A stretch of DNA of 14,617 nt from DTFZ01 sp050260375 (GTDB lineage Bacteria > Bacillota > Clostridia > Christensenellales > SZUA-584): the NCBI GenBank assembly GCA_050260375.1, contig JBLNCA010000023.1, positions 1-14,617 of the forward strand. The letters run 5' to 3'. Below are positions 6,892-13,988 of this stretch, one piece after another. The notes beneath the pieces were generated by a model. The model made no database searches and was not told the origin of the DNA. It saw only the letters and a program-made list of their open reading frames with translations. The number at the start of each line of letters is the position of its first letter. Position 1 is the first letter of the stretch. The position numbers and the translations under genes were made by a program.

Positions 6892-6915
6892 TAACTATTC
6901 TCCGTTTTATTTTGC

Positions 6916-7443
6916 TTACATAAAAGATAAAATAATTAAAAGCACTCTGTATTCAGGTGATTTCTGTGCTAACCTTTTTCGTATACGCCTGAATTGCTGC
7001 GATAAAGCATTTGGTGTCATGTTTAATTCTTTTGCGACCATATCTAGGGGATAGCCATCAACATAATGCTTGATAAATGCATTTTGTATTTGTTGGGAAT
7101 AGGATTCCAAATACTTATCCAGCATCATGACCCATTCTAAATAATCCATGGCAGCACGCGAATACTCACCGCTATTTGATTCTTCGAGAATGACAGGATC
7201 TGTTGGATATGTCCTCGATTCATCTCTTAAATAATTAAGGGCAGCACGTCTTATACACGTTAAAAAGAATGCAGTCGGTTTCTTGATTTCGCTAACATGA
7301 TTCCCTTTCGTTACAATAACCAGCGCGACATTCTGCATAACATCCAATGCCGCATCCTTGTCTTTAACGATCATGATAGCAAACTTGGATAATGTCGCAT
7401 AATTATCTGTAAATTCATCGATGAGCTTTCTTTTGTTGTACAA
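6916..7443 (-). CDS. ECF-type RNA polymerase sigma factor
   Basis: This 175-aa sigma-70-family protein has region 2 at about residues 6-75 (LIDEFTDNYATLSKFA, AALDVMQNVALVI, FFLTCIRRAALNYLRDE) and region 4 at about 107-160 (QNAFIKHYVDGYPLDMVAKEL, then the helix NALSQQFRRIRKRLAQK). It directs RNA polymerase to promoters controlled by the paired membrane anti-sigma encoded next. The start is TTG at 7441-7443 with GGGGG 7 bases upstream; the first ATG in frame lies at residue 24, inside region 2, and is too late. A hydrophobic tail RVLLIILSFM closes the protein, which is unusual for soluble sigma factors. It may help contact the membrane partner. The TTG start suggests deliberately weak translation. 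Confidence 0.88.
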   Translation of the reverse strand: MYNKRKLIDEFTDNYATLSKFAIMIVKDKDAALDVMQNVALVIVTKGNHVSEIKKPTAFFLTCIRRAALNYLRDESRTYPTDPVILEESNSGEYSRAAMDYLEWVMMLDKYLESYSQQIQNAFIKHYVDGYPLDMVAKELNMTPNALSQQFRRIRKRLAQKSPEYRVLLIILSFM

Positions 7444-7579
7444 ATGTAACCCCCGGTTTTATGTTGTTCCTTCCTTCACTAAACTTATTTTACCACACAA
7501 CAGAAAATAATGTGTAAATTTTTATATAATTTATACTAATAGTATCCTATACATTTGGATGCTTTCTTGCCCTAGAGCA
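7444..7579. other. AT-rich spacer upstream of the sigma gene and boundary to the GC-rich backbone
   Basis: This gap has no gene. Its left two thirds are AT-rich and presumably hold the sigma-operon promoter on the minus strand, but I see no clear -35/-10 pair. At about 7560-7580 composition switches sharply to the GC-rich relaxase gene. That is where an old junction between cargo and mobilization backbone would lie. Confidence 0.5.
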
Positions 7580-9019
7580 TTACCTCTCCATCCCGCGCGA
7601 GCGGTGAGTTCTTGTTTTCTGTTCGCTCCTGCTCATCAGCCGCTCCACATTCCGCTTAACAATCTCCGCTTCCCCCACTTCCTTTTTCAGCGTGTTATAC
7701 TTCCCATTGAGCACGGCCCTCTCGGCGAGCAGCTTTGCCCGTTCTTCTTTCCACGACTGGAGCGGCGGGGTCTGGTCATTCAGATATTGTTTAAGATAGC
7801 GGTGCGCCGATTCAAAAAGCGCAATCTCCGTATAGTGCTGTTCGCGGAACGCCGCTTGCTTCTTTGGCCTTTTTATCTGCTGGTACTGCCTGTAAATCTC
7901 TCCGTGCTCATGGTAATATCCCATGTGCCGTATATTCTCGTCCAACATGTGCAAACGGCCATCTATTCTGTTGAGCCTGTCGCCCATATCAAGCCGCCTG
8001 TCGTACATTTTGACCACCTTTTCCCGCAGTCCCGCCATGTCGGTGATTTGGTTTTCCTGTAGAAAATTGAACACTCTTGCCGCCGTGTCGGGGGCAGCCA
8101 TCAGACCGTAATAGCTTTTCTGCTCATCTCCATCCAGTATGCCGCGAATGACATCGGAGAGGGTGGGAGGCGCGGTGTTTGCGGCTTCGCTTTTCAGCCA
8201 ATCCTTCAGCTTGTTGATTCGCACGCGGAGTTGGCTTAACAGACTGTTACTAACTTCAATTTCACGGTTAATGTTCCCACGCTCGGTGGGGATGCCGTTG
8301 CGCTCCATCTGCGCGGCGGCCACGCCCAAATGAATTGTTGGGGTTTCTTCCTTGCCCTGCCGCAAAAACGAGCGGTGATCTACCCGTTCCCCCAAGCCCT
8401 GAAGCTCTAAAGCCGCGTTTACCGCGTCAGCCCATGCCGCCCGCCATTCCTCCGCTTTAGTCTGCTCGTTCCAATCCATCATGTCAATTTTACGGGTTTT
8501 GAAATCGCCGCTTTTAAGCCGGATTCTCGCGCCGTTTTTATCCAGCAAATACTCTTTTCTGGACTTCGCGCCCCACTCACCGCCCTGTTCAAACGGGCGC
8601 AGGGTGAGCATGATATGGGCGTGGGGATTTCCATCATTTTTATCATGGACGCAAACATCAGCGCACATCCCGGCCTCAACAAAATACCGTTTCGCATACT
8701 CGCGGACGAGGAAAATATTCTGCTCCCTTGTTAATTCCACAGGCAGGGCAAGCTCAATCTCACGCGCAAGCTGTGAGTTTTTGTTTTTCTCGATCTGCTC
8801 CACAGCGTTCCACAAGATTGAACGGTCTGCATATTCTTTCGGCGCGTGTTCCGGCAACAAAATTTCCGTATGCACAACGCCGCCCTTGCGCGTGTAATCA
8901 TGGGTGATACCGTCGTACTCATTCGTTATGGTTTCGCCCGCCCGGTAAGCCGCCGCTGCGACAGCCGACTTGCCTTTGCCTCTGCTTATGATTTTGATAC
9001 TGCAATGGTATATCGCCAT
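7580..9019 (-). CDS. mobL: MobA/MobL (MobQ-family) relaxase
   Basis: The relaxase nicks the element's oriT and stays bound to the 5' end to lead transfer. The protein is 479 aa. The N-terminal HUH domain has the likely catalytic Tyr25 in AAAAYRAG, the start motif MAIYHCSIK, and the metal-binding motif VHDKNDGNPHAHIM with His125, His133 and His135. The second half (about 280-475) is charged and helical, coiled-coil-like, with no helicase or primase domain. The ATG at 9019 is preceded by AAAGGAG. The oriT candidate lies immediately upstream (9034-9168), followed by the DUF3847 gene, the usual arrangement in Gram-positive mobilizable elements. No coupling-protein or secretion gene is seen, so transfer would need a helper. 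In Tn4451-type elements the relaxase is TnpZ of a different (Mob/Pre) family. Confidence 0.92.
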   Translation of the reverse strand: MAIYHCSIKIISRGKGKSAVAAAAYRAGETITNEYDGITHDYTRKGGVVHTEILLPEHAPKEYADRSILWNAVEQIEKNKNSQLAREIELALPVELTREQNIFLVREYAKRYFVEAGMCADVCVHDKNDGNPHAHIMLTLRPFEQGGEWGAKSRKEYLLDKNGARIRLKSGDFKTRKIDMMDWNEQTKAEEWRAAWADAVNAALELQGLGERVDHRSFLRQGKEETPTIHLGVAAAQMERNGIPTERGNINREIEVSNSLLSQLRVRINKLKDWLKSEAANTAPPTLSDVIRGILDGDEQKSYYGLMAAPDTAARVFNFLQENQITDMAGLREKVVKMYDRRLDMGDRLNRIDGRLHMLDENIRHMGYYHEHGEIYRQYQQIKRPKKQAAFREQHYTEIALFESAHRYLKQYLNDQTPPLQSWKEERAKLLAERAVLNGKYNTLKKEVGEAEIVKRNVERLMSRSEQKTRTHRSRGMER

Positions 9020-9033
9020 CGCTCAAGCTCCTT

Positions 9034-9168
9034 TCCGTGAACGTAGTGAACGGATAAGGCGGCAAGCGGTATCATGAGAACCGCTTGCCGCCATCGTATT
9101 TTGCGCCGATAGGCGCAAGAAGCCCCCGGCAGGGCGCACGCACCCGCAAGGGTGTATAAGTGCGCCCT
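9034..9168 (+). other. oriT: Candidate origin of transfer with RSF1010-like nic core
   Basis: This 135-bp gene-free stretch between relaxase and DUF3847 genes is full of dyads. It has direct repeats GTGAACG (9037-9043, 9046-9052). A 13-bp perfect hairpin is made of GGCGGCAAGCGGT (9058-9070) and ACCGCTTGCCGCC (9080-9092). TTGCGCC/GGCGCAA lies at 9101-9118. A cruciform AGGGCGCAC (9131-9139)/GTGCGCCCT (9160-9168) encloses CACCC-GCAA-GGGTG (9141-9154). TAAGTGCGCCCT (9157-9168) is the core nick-region motif known from RSF1010/pIP501-type MobQ origins, so nicking is expected on the plus strand within TAAGTGCGCC. The nearby relaxase is of the matching family. Confidence 0.8.
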
Positions 9169-9190
9169 TCGGGGAGGGGGAAAGGGCTGG

Positions 9191-9550
9191 TTAGCCCGCT
9201 TCCCCCGTTGCGCTGGCCCCGGCTTTCAGCGTGGACGCGCCGCCGCCCTGCGCCACTCCCGCAGCTTTGGCTGTAGCCGGTTCATTCTGCGCCGCAGTCA
9301 GATTTGCCAACGCTTTGCGCGCGGACTCCGTCCGGATGGTCTTTTCGAGGAACGCCTTTATTTGCTCGTTGGTGAATGCGTCCGCTTCCGGGATAAGGCT
9401 TTCCAGTATCGCCCCGCGCTCAATCAGCCGCTTGGTTCTGGCCCTCCGCTCCTGCTCCTTCTGCTCCTGCATGAGCCTCTTTCTCTGATTTTCCAGCTGC
9501 CGTATCTGATCCTGTACGCTCTCTATTTTTTCTTCCGTGGTCTTTGCCAT
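9191..9550 (-). CDS. DUF3847 mobilization accessory protein
   Basis: This small (119-aa) charged protein starts MAKTTEEKIESVQDQIRQLE, a coiled-coil helix, followed by the DUF3847 core RTKRLIERGAILESLIP at about residues 40-57 and an ANLTAAQ segment. It ends in a low-complexity Ala/Gly tail. DUF3847 proteins are encoded next to MobA/MobL relaxases in clostridial elements and are thought to help at the origin, comparable to MobC, although this is not proven. I chose the ATG at 9550 because AAAGGAG lies about 8 bases upstream; a TTG at 9566-9568 would put that ribosome binding site inside the coding sequence. It follows the recombinase terminator and precedes oriT. Its product could bind oriT or repress its own region. 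Confidence 0.85.
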   Translation of the reverse strand: MAKTTEEKIESVQDQIRQLENQRKRLMQEQKEQERRARTKRLIERGAILESLIPEADAFTNEQIKAFLEKTIRTESARKALANLTAAQNEPATAKAAGVAQGGGASTLKAGASATGEAG

Positions 9551-9580
9551 AATGGGTGCTCCTTTCAATTTTTTGCATAG

Positions 9581-9613
9581 AAAAAGCGGCCTGCGGTGTT
9601 ATCCGTAAGCCGC
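9581..9613 (-). terminator. Intrinsic terminator
   Basis: On the minus strand, GCGGC (9609-9613) pairs with GCCGC (9586-9590), and the inner CGG (9603-9605) pairs with CCG (9594-9596). A run of five T follows (9581-9585). It lies 17 bp after the recombinase stop and 31 bp before the DUF3847 start. It would therefore end recombinase transcription and make the mobilization genes dependent on their own promoter. Confidence 0.7.
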
Positions 9614-9629
9614 CCTATGCGATTGTTGG

Positions 9630-11477
9630 TTACGCGCCTTGCTGTTTTTGCTTCCCGGCATACCGCCGCTGTGCCTCTCTGTGCCGCGCCCGTTTCTCCC
9701 GCGCCTGTTCTTCCTCCGCTATTTCCTCCGGCGCAGGCGTTACCTCCGGCACTTCAAACCTGCCGATGAAATTGAGATAAATATCCACTTGCTGTTCCCG
9801 CTCCCCGGTTGACCTGTCTGCCTCATGCACGATGATCTTCTCTATAAATTCGTTGATCATCGGCGCGGTCAGTTCGGAAAAATCAGTATGCCTCTTCACG
9901 ATATCGATAAACCTGTCCGCACGCACACCGTCAGCGTTGAAACCATTGAGTTCATCTTGCAGGTTTTCAATGGACTGTTCCAGCGCCGCCTGTTCGTTCT
10001 CGTATTCGGCGGACAGGATTTCAAACCGTTTTTCGGATAGGGAGCCGTTGACCTTATCCTCGTAAATCTTGCGGATCAGCGTGTTCAGTTCGGCAACGCG
10101 CTTTTGCTCTTTGGCAATGCGCCGCCTGTGTGCTTTCGCCGTTTGCTCCTGCCGTACCGCCGAGGTTTCGCGCACCTGCCGTATAAACTCAGCCTCACTC
10201 TTTTTCACAAACCCGCTCACCGTTTTGATTGCTTCCAACGCAAGCTCCCGGATGACAACGGTGCGAATATTGTGCGCCGAGCATTTGCCGTCAAACCGCC
10301 TGCTCGTGAGCGAATAGGTTGAACAGGTATAGATATCGCTCGAGCATTTGTTGTAAATCCTTCCATTCGGATTCCGGTACTGTATCGGGTGCGGCCTGCG
10401 GTGGTTATACATCTTCGCACCGCAGTCCGCGCAGAACACGAGCCCTGTCAGCGGATTGGCTTCGCCCAGGCTGTCAGTGCGCCGCACGGTCTTGCGGCAG
10501 CGCTGCGCCGTTTCCCATGTTTCAGAATCCACGATTGCGGGATGGGTATTCTCAAATATAACCCGCTCCTCTTTGGGCGCAATCTTTGACCGCTTGTCCT
10601 TGTACGAATCCTTGTAGGTGCGGAAGTTGACCGTATGCCCCATATACTCCGGCTTTTGCACAATGTTGGCAATCGTGTTGCCACTCCATGCATAGGGCAT
10701 GGAGTGGTCGTGATGGGCGAGCTTCACGATACCGCGCGTATAGAGGTAATATGACGGGCGCTCTATTTTGTCATTGGCTAAAATCCGCGCGATCTCACAC
10801 GGCCCTTTGCCCTCGATGGTGAGCGCGAAAATGCGCCGCACCACTTCGGCGGCTTCGGGATCAATCAGCCATTCGTTTTTATCGTTTGGATTTTTAACAT
10901 AGCCGTAAATCGGGAAGAACGTCAGCCGCTTTCCTTCCATGCCCCGCGCCCTGTGGCTGGCCTTGACCTTGCGGCTGGCGTCCCGCAGATACCACTCCGA
11001 CATGATGTTGAGAAACGGCGCGAACTCGCCGCTGTCGCGGTTGAGGCTGTCGATGCTATTGGCGATGGCGATAAAGCGGACGTTCTTTTCCCGGAAGAAC
11101 ACTTCCGTATAAAAACCCGTTTGCAGATAATCCCTGCCTATCCTGCTCATATCCTTGCAGATGACCGTATTGATGCGCCCACTCTCTATCCCGGCAACGA
11201 GGGCTTTCCAGCCGGGGCGTTCAAAGTTTCCTCCCGACCAGCCGTCGTCGGTAAAATGAACAGGATTAGCAAAACCGTTCTTTTCGGCGTAGTCCTCCAG
11301 CATTTTCTTTTGCGCGGTGATGGAATTGGATTCGCCGCTTTGCTCGTCGTCGCGGCTGAGACGCTCGTAAAGAGCGGTGACAACTGACGCCCCAAGAGCG
11401 CAAGCCGCAGGCGCAGTGCGTTTGGCTGGCGAAAGGGGTGCCTGTGGTATTTTAGGCTCCTGCTGCCTGATGTTCAT
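9630..11477 (-). CDS. Large serine recombinase of the TnpX family
   Basis: This site-specific recombinase is likely responsible for excision and integration of the element. The protein is 615 aa. The resolvase catalytic domain begins ALYERLSRDDE with nucleophile Ser41, then the Arg-containing motif SRIGRDYL (Arg115). A recombinase domain covers about 180-320. A zinc beta-ribbon has Cys349, Cys352, Cys378, Cys385 and Cys399 (CADCGAKMY), a long coiled coil lies at about 430-500, and a DUF4368-like C-terminus has FIEKIIVHEAD. The Ala/Arg/Glu-rich tail ends in KQKQQGA. The start ATG at 11475-11477 has AAAGGAG 6 bases upstream. TnpV and TnpW genes, characteristic of Tn4451/TnpX elements, are nearby. 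TnpX enzymes use a GA dinucleotide at the target; this was not clearly recoverable at the proposed junctions here. Confidence 0.93.
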   Translation of the reverse strand: MNIRQQEPKIPQAPLSPAKRTAPAACALGASVVTALYERLSRDDEQSGESNSITAQKKMLEDYAEKNGFANPVHFTDDGWSGGNFERPGWKALVAGIESGRINTVICKDMSRIGRDYLQTGFYTEVFFREKNVRFIAIANSIDSLNRDSGEFAPFLNIMSEWYLRDASRKVKASHRARGMEGKRLTFFPIYGYVKNPNDKNEWLIDPEAAEVVRRIFALTIEGKGPCEIARILANDKIERPSYYLYTRGIVKLAHHDHSMPYAWSGNTIANIVQKPEYMGHTVNFRTYKDSYKDKRSKIAPKEERVIFENTHPAIVDSETWETAQRCRKTVRRTDSLGEANPLTGLVFCADCGAKMYNHRRPHPIQYRNPNGRIYNKCSSDIYTCSTYSLTSRRFDGKCSAHNIRTVVIRELALEAIKTVSGFVKKSEAEFIRQVRETSAVRQEQTAKAHRRRIAKEQKRVAELNTLIRKIYEDKVNGSLSEKRFEILSAEYENEQAALEQSIENLQDELNGFNADGVRADRFIDIVKRHTDFSELTAPMINEFIEKIIVHEADRSTGEREQQVDIYLNFIGRFEVPEVTPAPEEIAEEEQAREKRARHREAQRRYAGKQKQQGA

Positions 11478-11497
11478 ACCGAACTCCTTTCAGGCAA

Positions 11498-11512
11498 CCG
11501 GCTCATTTGCAG
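11498..11512 (-). repeat. 15-bp arm repeated in inverse at 14437-14451
   Basis: CCGGCTCATTTGCAG here is the exact reverse complement of CTGCAAATGAGCCGG at 14437-14451. This copy lies in the 5' leader of the recombinase gene, between its putative -10 box and its start. The match of 15 consecutive bases is unlikely by chance and may be a recombinase-related or duplicated leader sequence. Confidence 0.7.
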
Positions 11513-11519
11513 TACCTGT

Positions 11520-11548
11520 ATCATACCACAAAAACGGCGGCAAAGGAA
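11520..11548 (-). promoter_or_regulatory. Putative promoter of the serine recombinase gene
   Basis: On the minus strand, TATGAT (11520-11525) is a good -10, and TTCCTT (11543-11548) lies 17 bases upstream as a weak -35. Transcription would start about 11513, directly at the 15-bp repeat at 11498-11512, giving a short leader of about 35 bases before the ATG. Confidence 0.45.
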
Positions 11549-11559
11549 CATCTTCTTCA

Positions 11560-11742
11560 CTATTCACCCGCCCTTCCGCTTGCCGCCTCGTTTTTGATGA
11601 GGCGCAGGATTTTATCCTTCACCGTTTCCCGGCTGGTTTTGCTGAAATGAACGCTCACCCGGTAAGTGGTGGAGCCGATTCGTTTGGTGAATGCTCTCGG
11701 CCCGCTCTGCGGCTCCTTTTCGTTGGTTGATATCGTCTGCAT
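11560..11742 (-). CDS. tnpW: Transposon-encoded protein TnpW
   Basis: This 60-aa protein reads MQTISTNEKEPQ, then AFTKRIGSTTYRVSVHFS and ETVKDKILRLIKNEA. The FTKRIGSTTYRV-HFS core is the signature of the TnpW family of Tn4451-type elements, whose role is not established. It is cytoplasmic with a basic middle, so DNA binding or a recombinase-helper role is conceivable. It has a GGGGG-type ribosome binding site about 8 bases upstream. It lies 82 bp upstream of the recombinase gene in the same direction, with the recombinase promoter between them. The short length matches the family, so it looks intact. Confidence 0.85.
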   Translation of the reverse strand: MQTISTNEKEPQSGPRAFTKRIGSTTYRVSVHFSKTSRETVKDKILRLIKNEAASGRAGE

Positions 11743-11913
11743 TTGACCGGCCCCCTTTCAGATGATAAAATTGATTTGAGAATCGTTCCTCTTGGTGTAA
11801 TCCGTTGCGTGTGTTATCCTCCTTCCCCGCGCAAAAAAAGCAGGGGTAAGGTAAAACCCTTGCCTTGCGCGAAACCGCTCTGAAAACCCGCTGTTTATAC
11901 GGCTTCCCGGAGC

Positions 11914-12279
11914 CTAAAGCGTTACATCCCGCCCACGGTGCTTTCGTACCCGCGCGGCGGCGGCGGCTTTGCGGGCGGGTACGGCACAGGCTTCGCAGTA
12001 CGCTTGCCTGCCGTTGACAGGAAATTTCCTGCCGCAGCGTTTGCAGGCTTTGAGCGGTTTGCGGCTGAACACAGCTTCCAGCGCCGGATCGAGCGGCAGC
12101 ACCGCGTTTTGGAACCATTTGCACAAAGAGCTGCCCGCAAAAGCGATGGTGAACATATAACAGGCACCGTCCAGCGGCAGGCATCCGTACGCTTGATCGT
12201 AGTTGGCGCACTCGGATATGATCAGCCTGCGTATCGCCTGCTTCTCTCTGGCGGTCAGTTCCCGGTATAGATCGGTCAC
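11914..12279 (-). CDS. Cysteine-rich VLRF1-type protein of mobile elements
   Basis: This 121-aa protein begins MTDLYRELTAREKQAIRRL and carries SECANYDQAYGCLPLD and later FQNAVLPLDPALEA, a conserved pattern of small clostridial element proteins called cysteine-rich VLRF1 domain proteins. Cysteines sit at residues 24, 33, 40, 53, 79, 82, 95 and 98. The last four (KRCGRKF, YCEACAV) form a zinc-finger-like CxxC pair, followed by a basic tail (ARVRKHRGRDV). Its role is unknown; nucleic-acid binding is an inference from the zinc motif and basic end. It is transcribed on the minus strand ahead of TnpW and divergently from the HTH/zinc-finger pair. A gap of 171 bp to TnpW contains no gene. Confidence 0.8.
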   Translation of the reverse strand: MTDLYRELTAREKQAIRRLIISECANYDQAYGCLPLDGACYMFTIAFAGSSLCKWFQNAVLPLDPALEAVFSRKPLKACKRCGRKFPVNGRQAYCEACAVPARKAAAAARVRKHRGRDVTL

Positions 12280-12413
12280 GGTTTTACTCCTTTCCGGGGT
12301 GTTTGTAATCTATTATCCGAATATACAAATTACATCCCCTCACTAATGGGAGAAAAAGCAGGGGGTTAGCGGAACCTTTTTCAAAGAATCTTTCAAAATA
12401 TTTTTTTCGGCGG

Positions 12414-13016
12414 GTGAAGGCAGGCTTGGAACGCAAAAAACTGAAACGGGAAATTGAGCGGGAAGCTCTTGCCCGCATGGAGGACGCGGCAAGGACTGAG
12501 GCGGATTTTGAAAATGTCATGGCGGTATGGGACAGGTTGGACGCCAACCGCGAACGGCGGGAACGGTGGCACGAAAAAAGGAGAACTGAAAAAATGCTGG
12601 CACTGGGATACAACGATGGCGAAGTTCTTCCCAACCCGGCGGGTCATGTGTTATGGCGGCAGCTGATGCGCGGGGAGTTCCTTGACGTGATCTTTGACTG
12701 TCCGTATGAGCTGCACGAGCTTGTGGAGGATATGGATATATCCGCGCTGCTTCGCGACTTATCCGAAAACCATCGGGAGATACTGTATTTCAGCGCCATA
12801 CGCCTATACAGCAGCGCCCGGCTTGCCGCCCTGCGAAAGCAGACCGACCGCAATATCCGCAAGTCGCGCTTCCTGATGCTGAAAAAGATACATGAAAAGC
12901 TGATCCCGCGCCTTGTTCAAAGGGCAGACAGCGGCCTGCCCGTCACGCTGGCGCAATTGGATTTTCTCAAGGCACATGCCGAACTTGACAACACCAAACG
13001 CGAGTTATATGATTAA
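12414..13016 (+). CDS. Sigma-region-4-like HTH protein of the element
   Basis: This 200-aa protein has two parts. The first 65 residues are highly charged (LERKKLKREIEREALARME, ANRERRERWHEKRR) and probably a coiled coil. Residues about 108-165 (LLRDLSENHREILYFSAI, then TDRNIRKSRFLMLKKI) match the pattern of sigma-70 region 4, an HTH that recognises -35 DNA. No region 2 is visible, so it may be a regulator built from a sigma HTH rather than a full sigma factor. The start is uncertain: GTG at 12414 has no clear ribosome binding site, while TTG at 12426 has GAAGG about 5 bases upstream. It forms an operon with the zinc-finger gene 32 bp downstream and is divergent from the VLRF1 gene. Confidence 0.7.
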   Translation: MKAGLERKKLKREIEREALARMEDAARTEADFENVMAVWDRLDANRERRERWHEKRRTEKMLALGYNDGEVLPNPAGHVLWRQLMRGEFLDVIFDCPYELHELVEDMDISALLRDLSENHREILYFSAIRLYSSARLAALRKQTDRNIRKSRFLMLKKIHEKLIPRLVQRADSGLPVTLAQLDFLKAHAELDNTKRELYD

Positions 13017-13048
13017 CCTAATATCTGGTTACATTTTGGAGGCGGTAA

Positions 13049-13942
13049 ATGAACAGCCTGTTTCAAAGGACGAGTTCCAGTTGGGTGAAATACAGCGAAT
13101 ATGTGTACAGGGAAAAGGACGGCGCTTTGTATGTCATGCCCGCGCCCAAAGCGAAGCCGGTGATTACCGACCCGCTTGAGGACGCGGACACGATGGTGCT
13201 GGACGCGCTCAACGTCGGCTTGCTGATGATGAACCGCAGCAAGGATACAGTCGTCCGTGAAGCCCTGATGGATTTCGTTTCAAAGTATGGTTTGCTTGGG
13301 TTTATGACCGCGCTGCCAACTACGCCGCAATTTCTGGATTACGACTCCGCATACCTGCCGAAAAACCATTTTATCCGCGACGAATCCATGCTTGTGGAGG
13401 ATTATACCGCGCTGTTCTTTCCATTTGACCAGCCAGACGTGCTGTTCACGGACAGCGGCGTGCAATGGGATATTTCGGGCGACACGGATATGATGGCGCT
13501 GGCGATGACGATGAGCGATAAGCCGATGGCGCTGAACCTGTGCTTCCAGCGGGAATATGCCGAGCGGTACGACTGGCTGCTCACGCAGTTCAAGGATTTC
13601 GCGTTCACATTCATGTCCAGCTATATGTTTTATCTGGATTACGACAACATGGACGAGGATACCCGCAACCTGTACCGGCAGGGCATGGCGGCCTTTGGCG
13701 GCATTGCGCCCACTTACCGTATCGCCCTGTTAGACAAGCCCACGATTGTTTGGGACTTTCATTCACTGCTGCTCGGCATACAGATGATGCTGAGCTTTAT
13801 GATAACGGATGAGACAAAGCCGCTTCGTATCTGCAAGCATTGCGATAAGGCGTTTGTGGCGGAGCGTCCCAACGCCGTGTTTTGCTCTCCGCGCTGTAAA
13901 AACCAATACAACGTCTACAAGAGCAGGGAGAAAAAGAAATAG
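13049..13942 (+). CDS. 297-aa element protein with C-terminal CxxC...CxxxC zinc finger (possibly DUF6076-like)
   Basis: The main body (about 1-255) is rich in aromatic and Met residues with no membrane helix (phrases TALPTTPQFLDYDSAYLPKN, SYMFYLDYDNMDEDTRNLY). The last 40 residues read ICKHCDKAF with Cys262 and Cys265, then VFCSPRCKNQYNVYKS with Cys279 and Cys283, a CGNR-like treble-clef zinc finger followed by a basic tail. Such a layout suggests nucleic-acid binding. The fold resembles what I know as DUF6076-type proteins, but this is not confirmed. ATG at 13049 has GGAGG about 7 bases upstream. It is the second gene of the plus-strand pair after the sigma-like HTH gene, and is convergent with tnpV. 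A joint role in control of excision or transfer is inferred from context only. Confidence 0.7.
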   Translation: MNSLFQRTSSSWVKYSEYVYREKDGALYVMPAPKAKPVITDPLEDADTMVLDALNVGLLMMNRSKDTVVREALMDFVSKYGLLGFMTALPTTPQFLDYDSAYLPKNHFIRDESMLVEDYTALFFPFDQPDVLFTDSGVQWDISGDTDMMALAMTMSDKPMALNLCFQREYAERYDWLLTQFKDFAFTFMSSYMFYLDYDNMDEDTRNLYRQGMAAFGGIAPTYRIALLDKPTIVWDFHSLLLGIQMMLSFMITDETKPLRICKHCDKAFVAERPNAVFCSPRCKNQYNVYKSREKKK

Positions 13943-13943
13943 C

Positions 13944-13965
13944 AAAAGAGCGGCATTGCTGCCGC
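13944..13965 (-). terminator. Short GC hairpin between convergent genes
   Basis: GCGGC (13950-13954) and GCCGC (13961-13965) form a 5-bp stem with a 6-base loop. On the minus strand it is followed by TCTTTT, so it likely ends the tnpV transcript. On the plus strand the bases after it are C-rich, so it is less suited to end the zinc-finger gene transcript. Confidence 0.5.
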
Positions 13966-13988
13966 CCCCGCGTATGTGGTACAATAGG

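Noticed and set aside
7559..8062. Plus-strand ORF of 167 aa opposite the relaxase
   Set aside because: It is antisense to a strongly supported relaxase gene and has no coherent domain.
11826..11876. CGCGCAA/TTGCGCG dyad between TnpW and VLRF1 genes
   Set aside because: Only 7 bp with a long interior and no clear positional role; likely chance in GC-rich sequence.
11612..12211. Minus-strand ORF of 199 aa overlapping the VLRF1 and TnpW genes
   Set aside because: It is another frame of two well-supported genes and reads as Arg/Ala-rich noise from GC-rich DNA.
12284..12634. Minus-strand ORF of 116 aa opposite the HTH gene
   Set aside because: Its codons mirror the HTH gene and it has no ribosome binding site or recognisable domain; a shadow frame.
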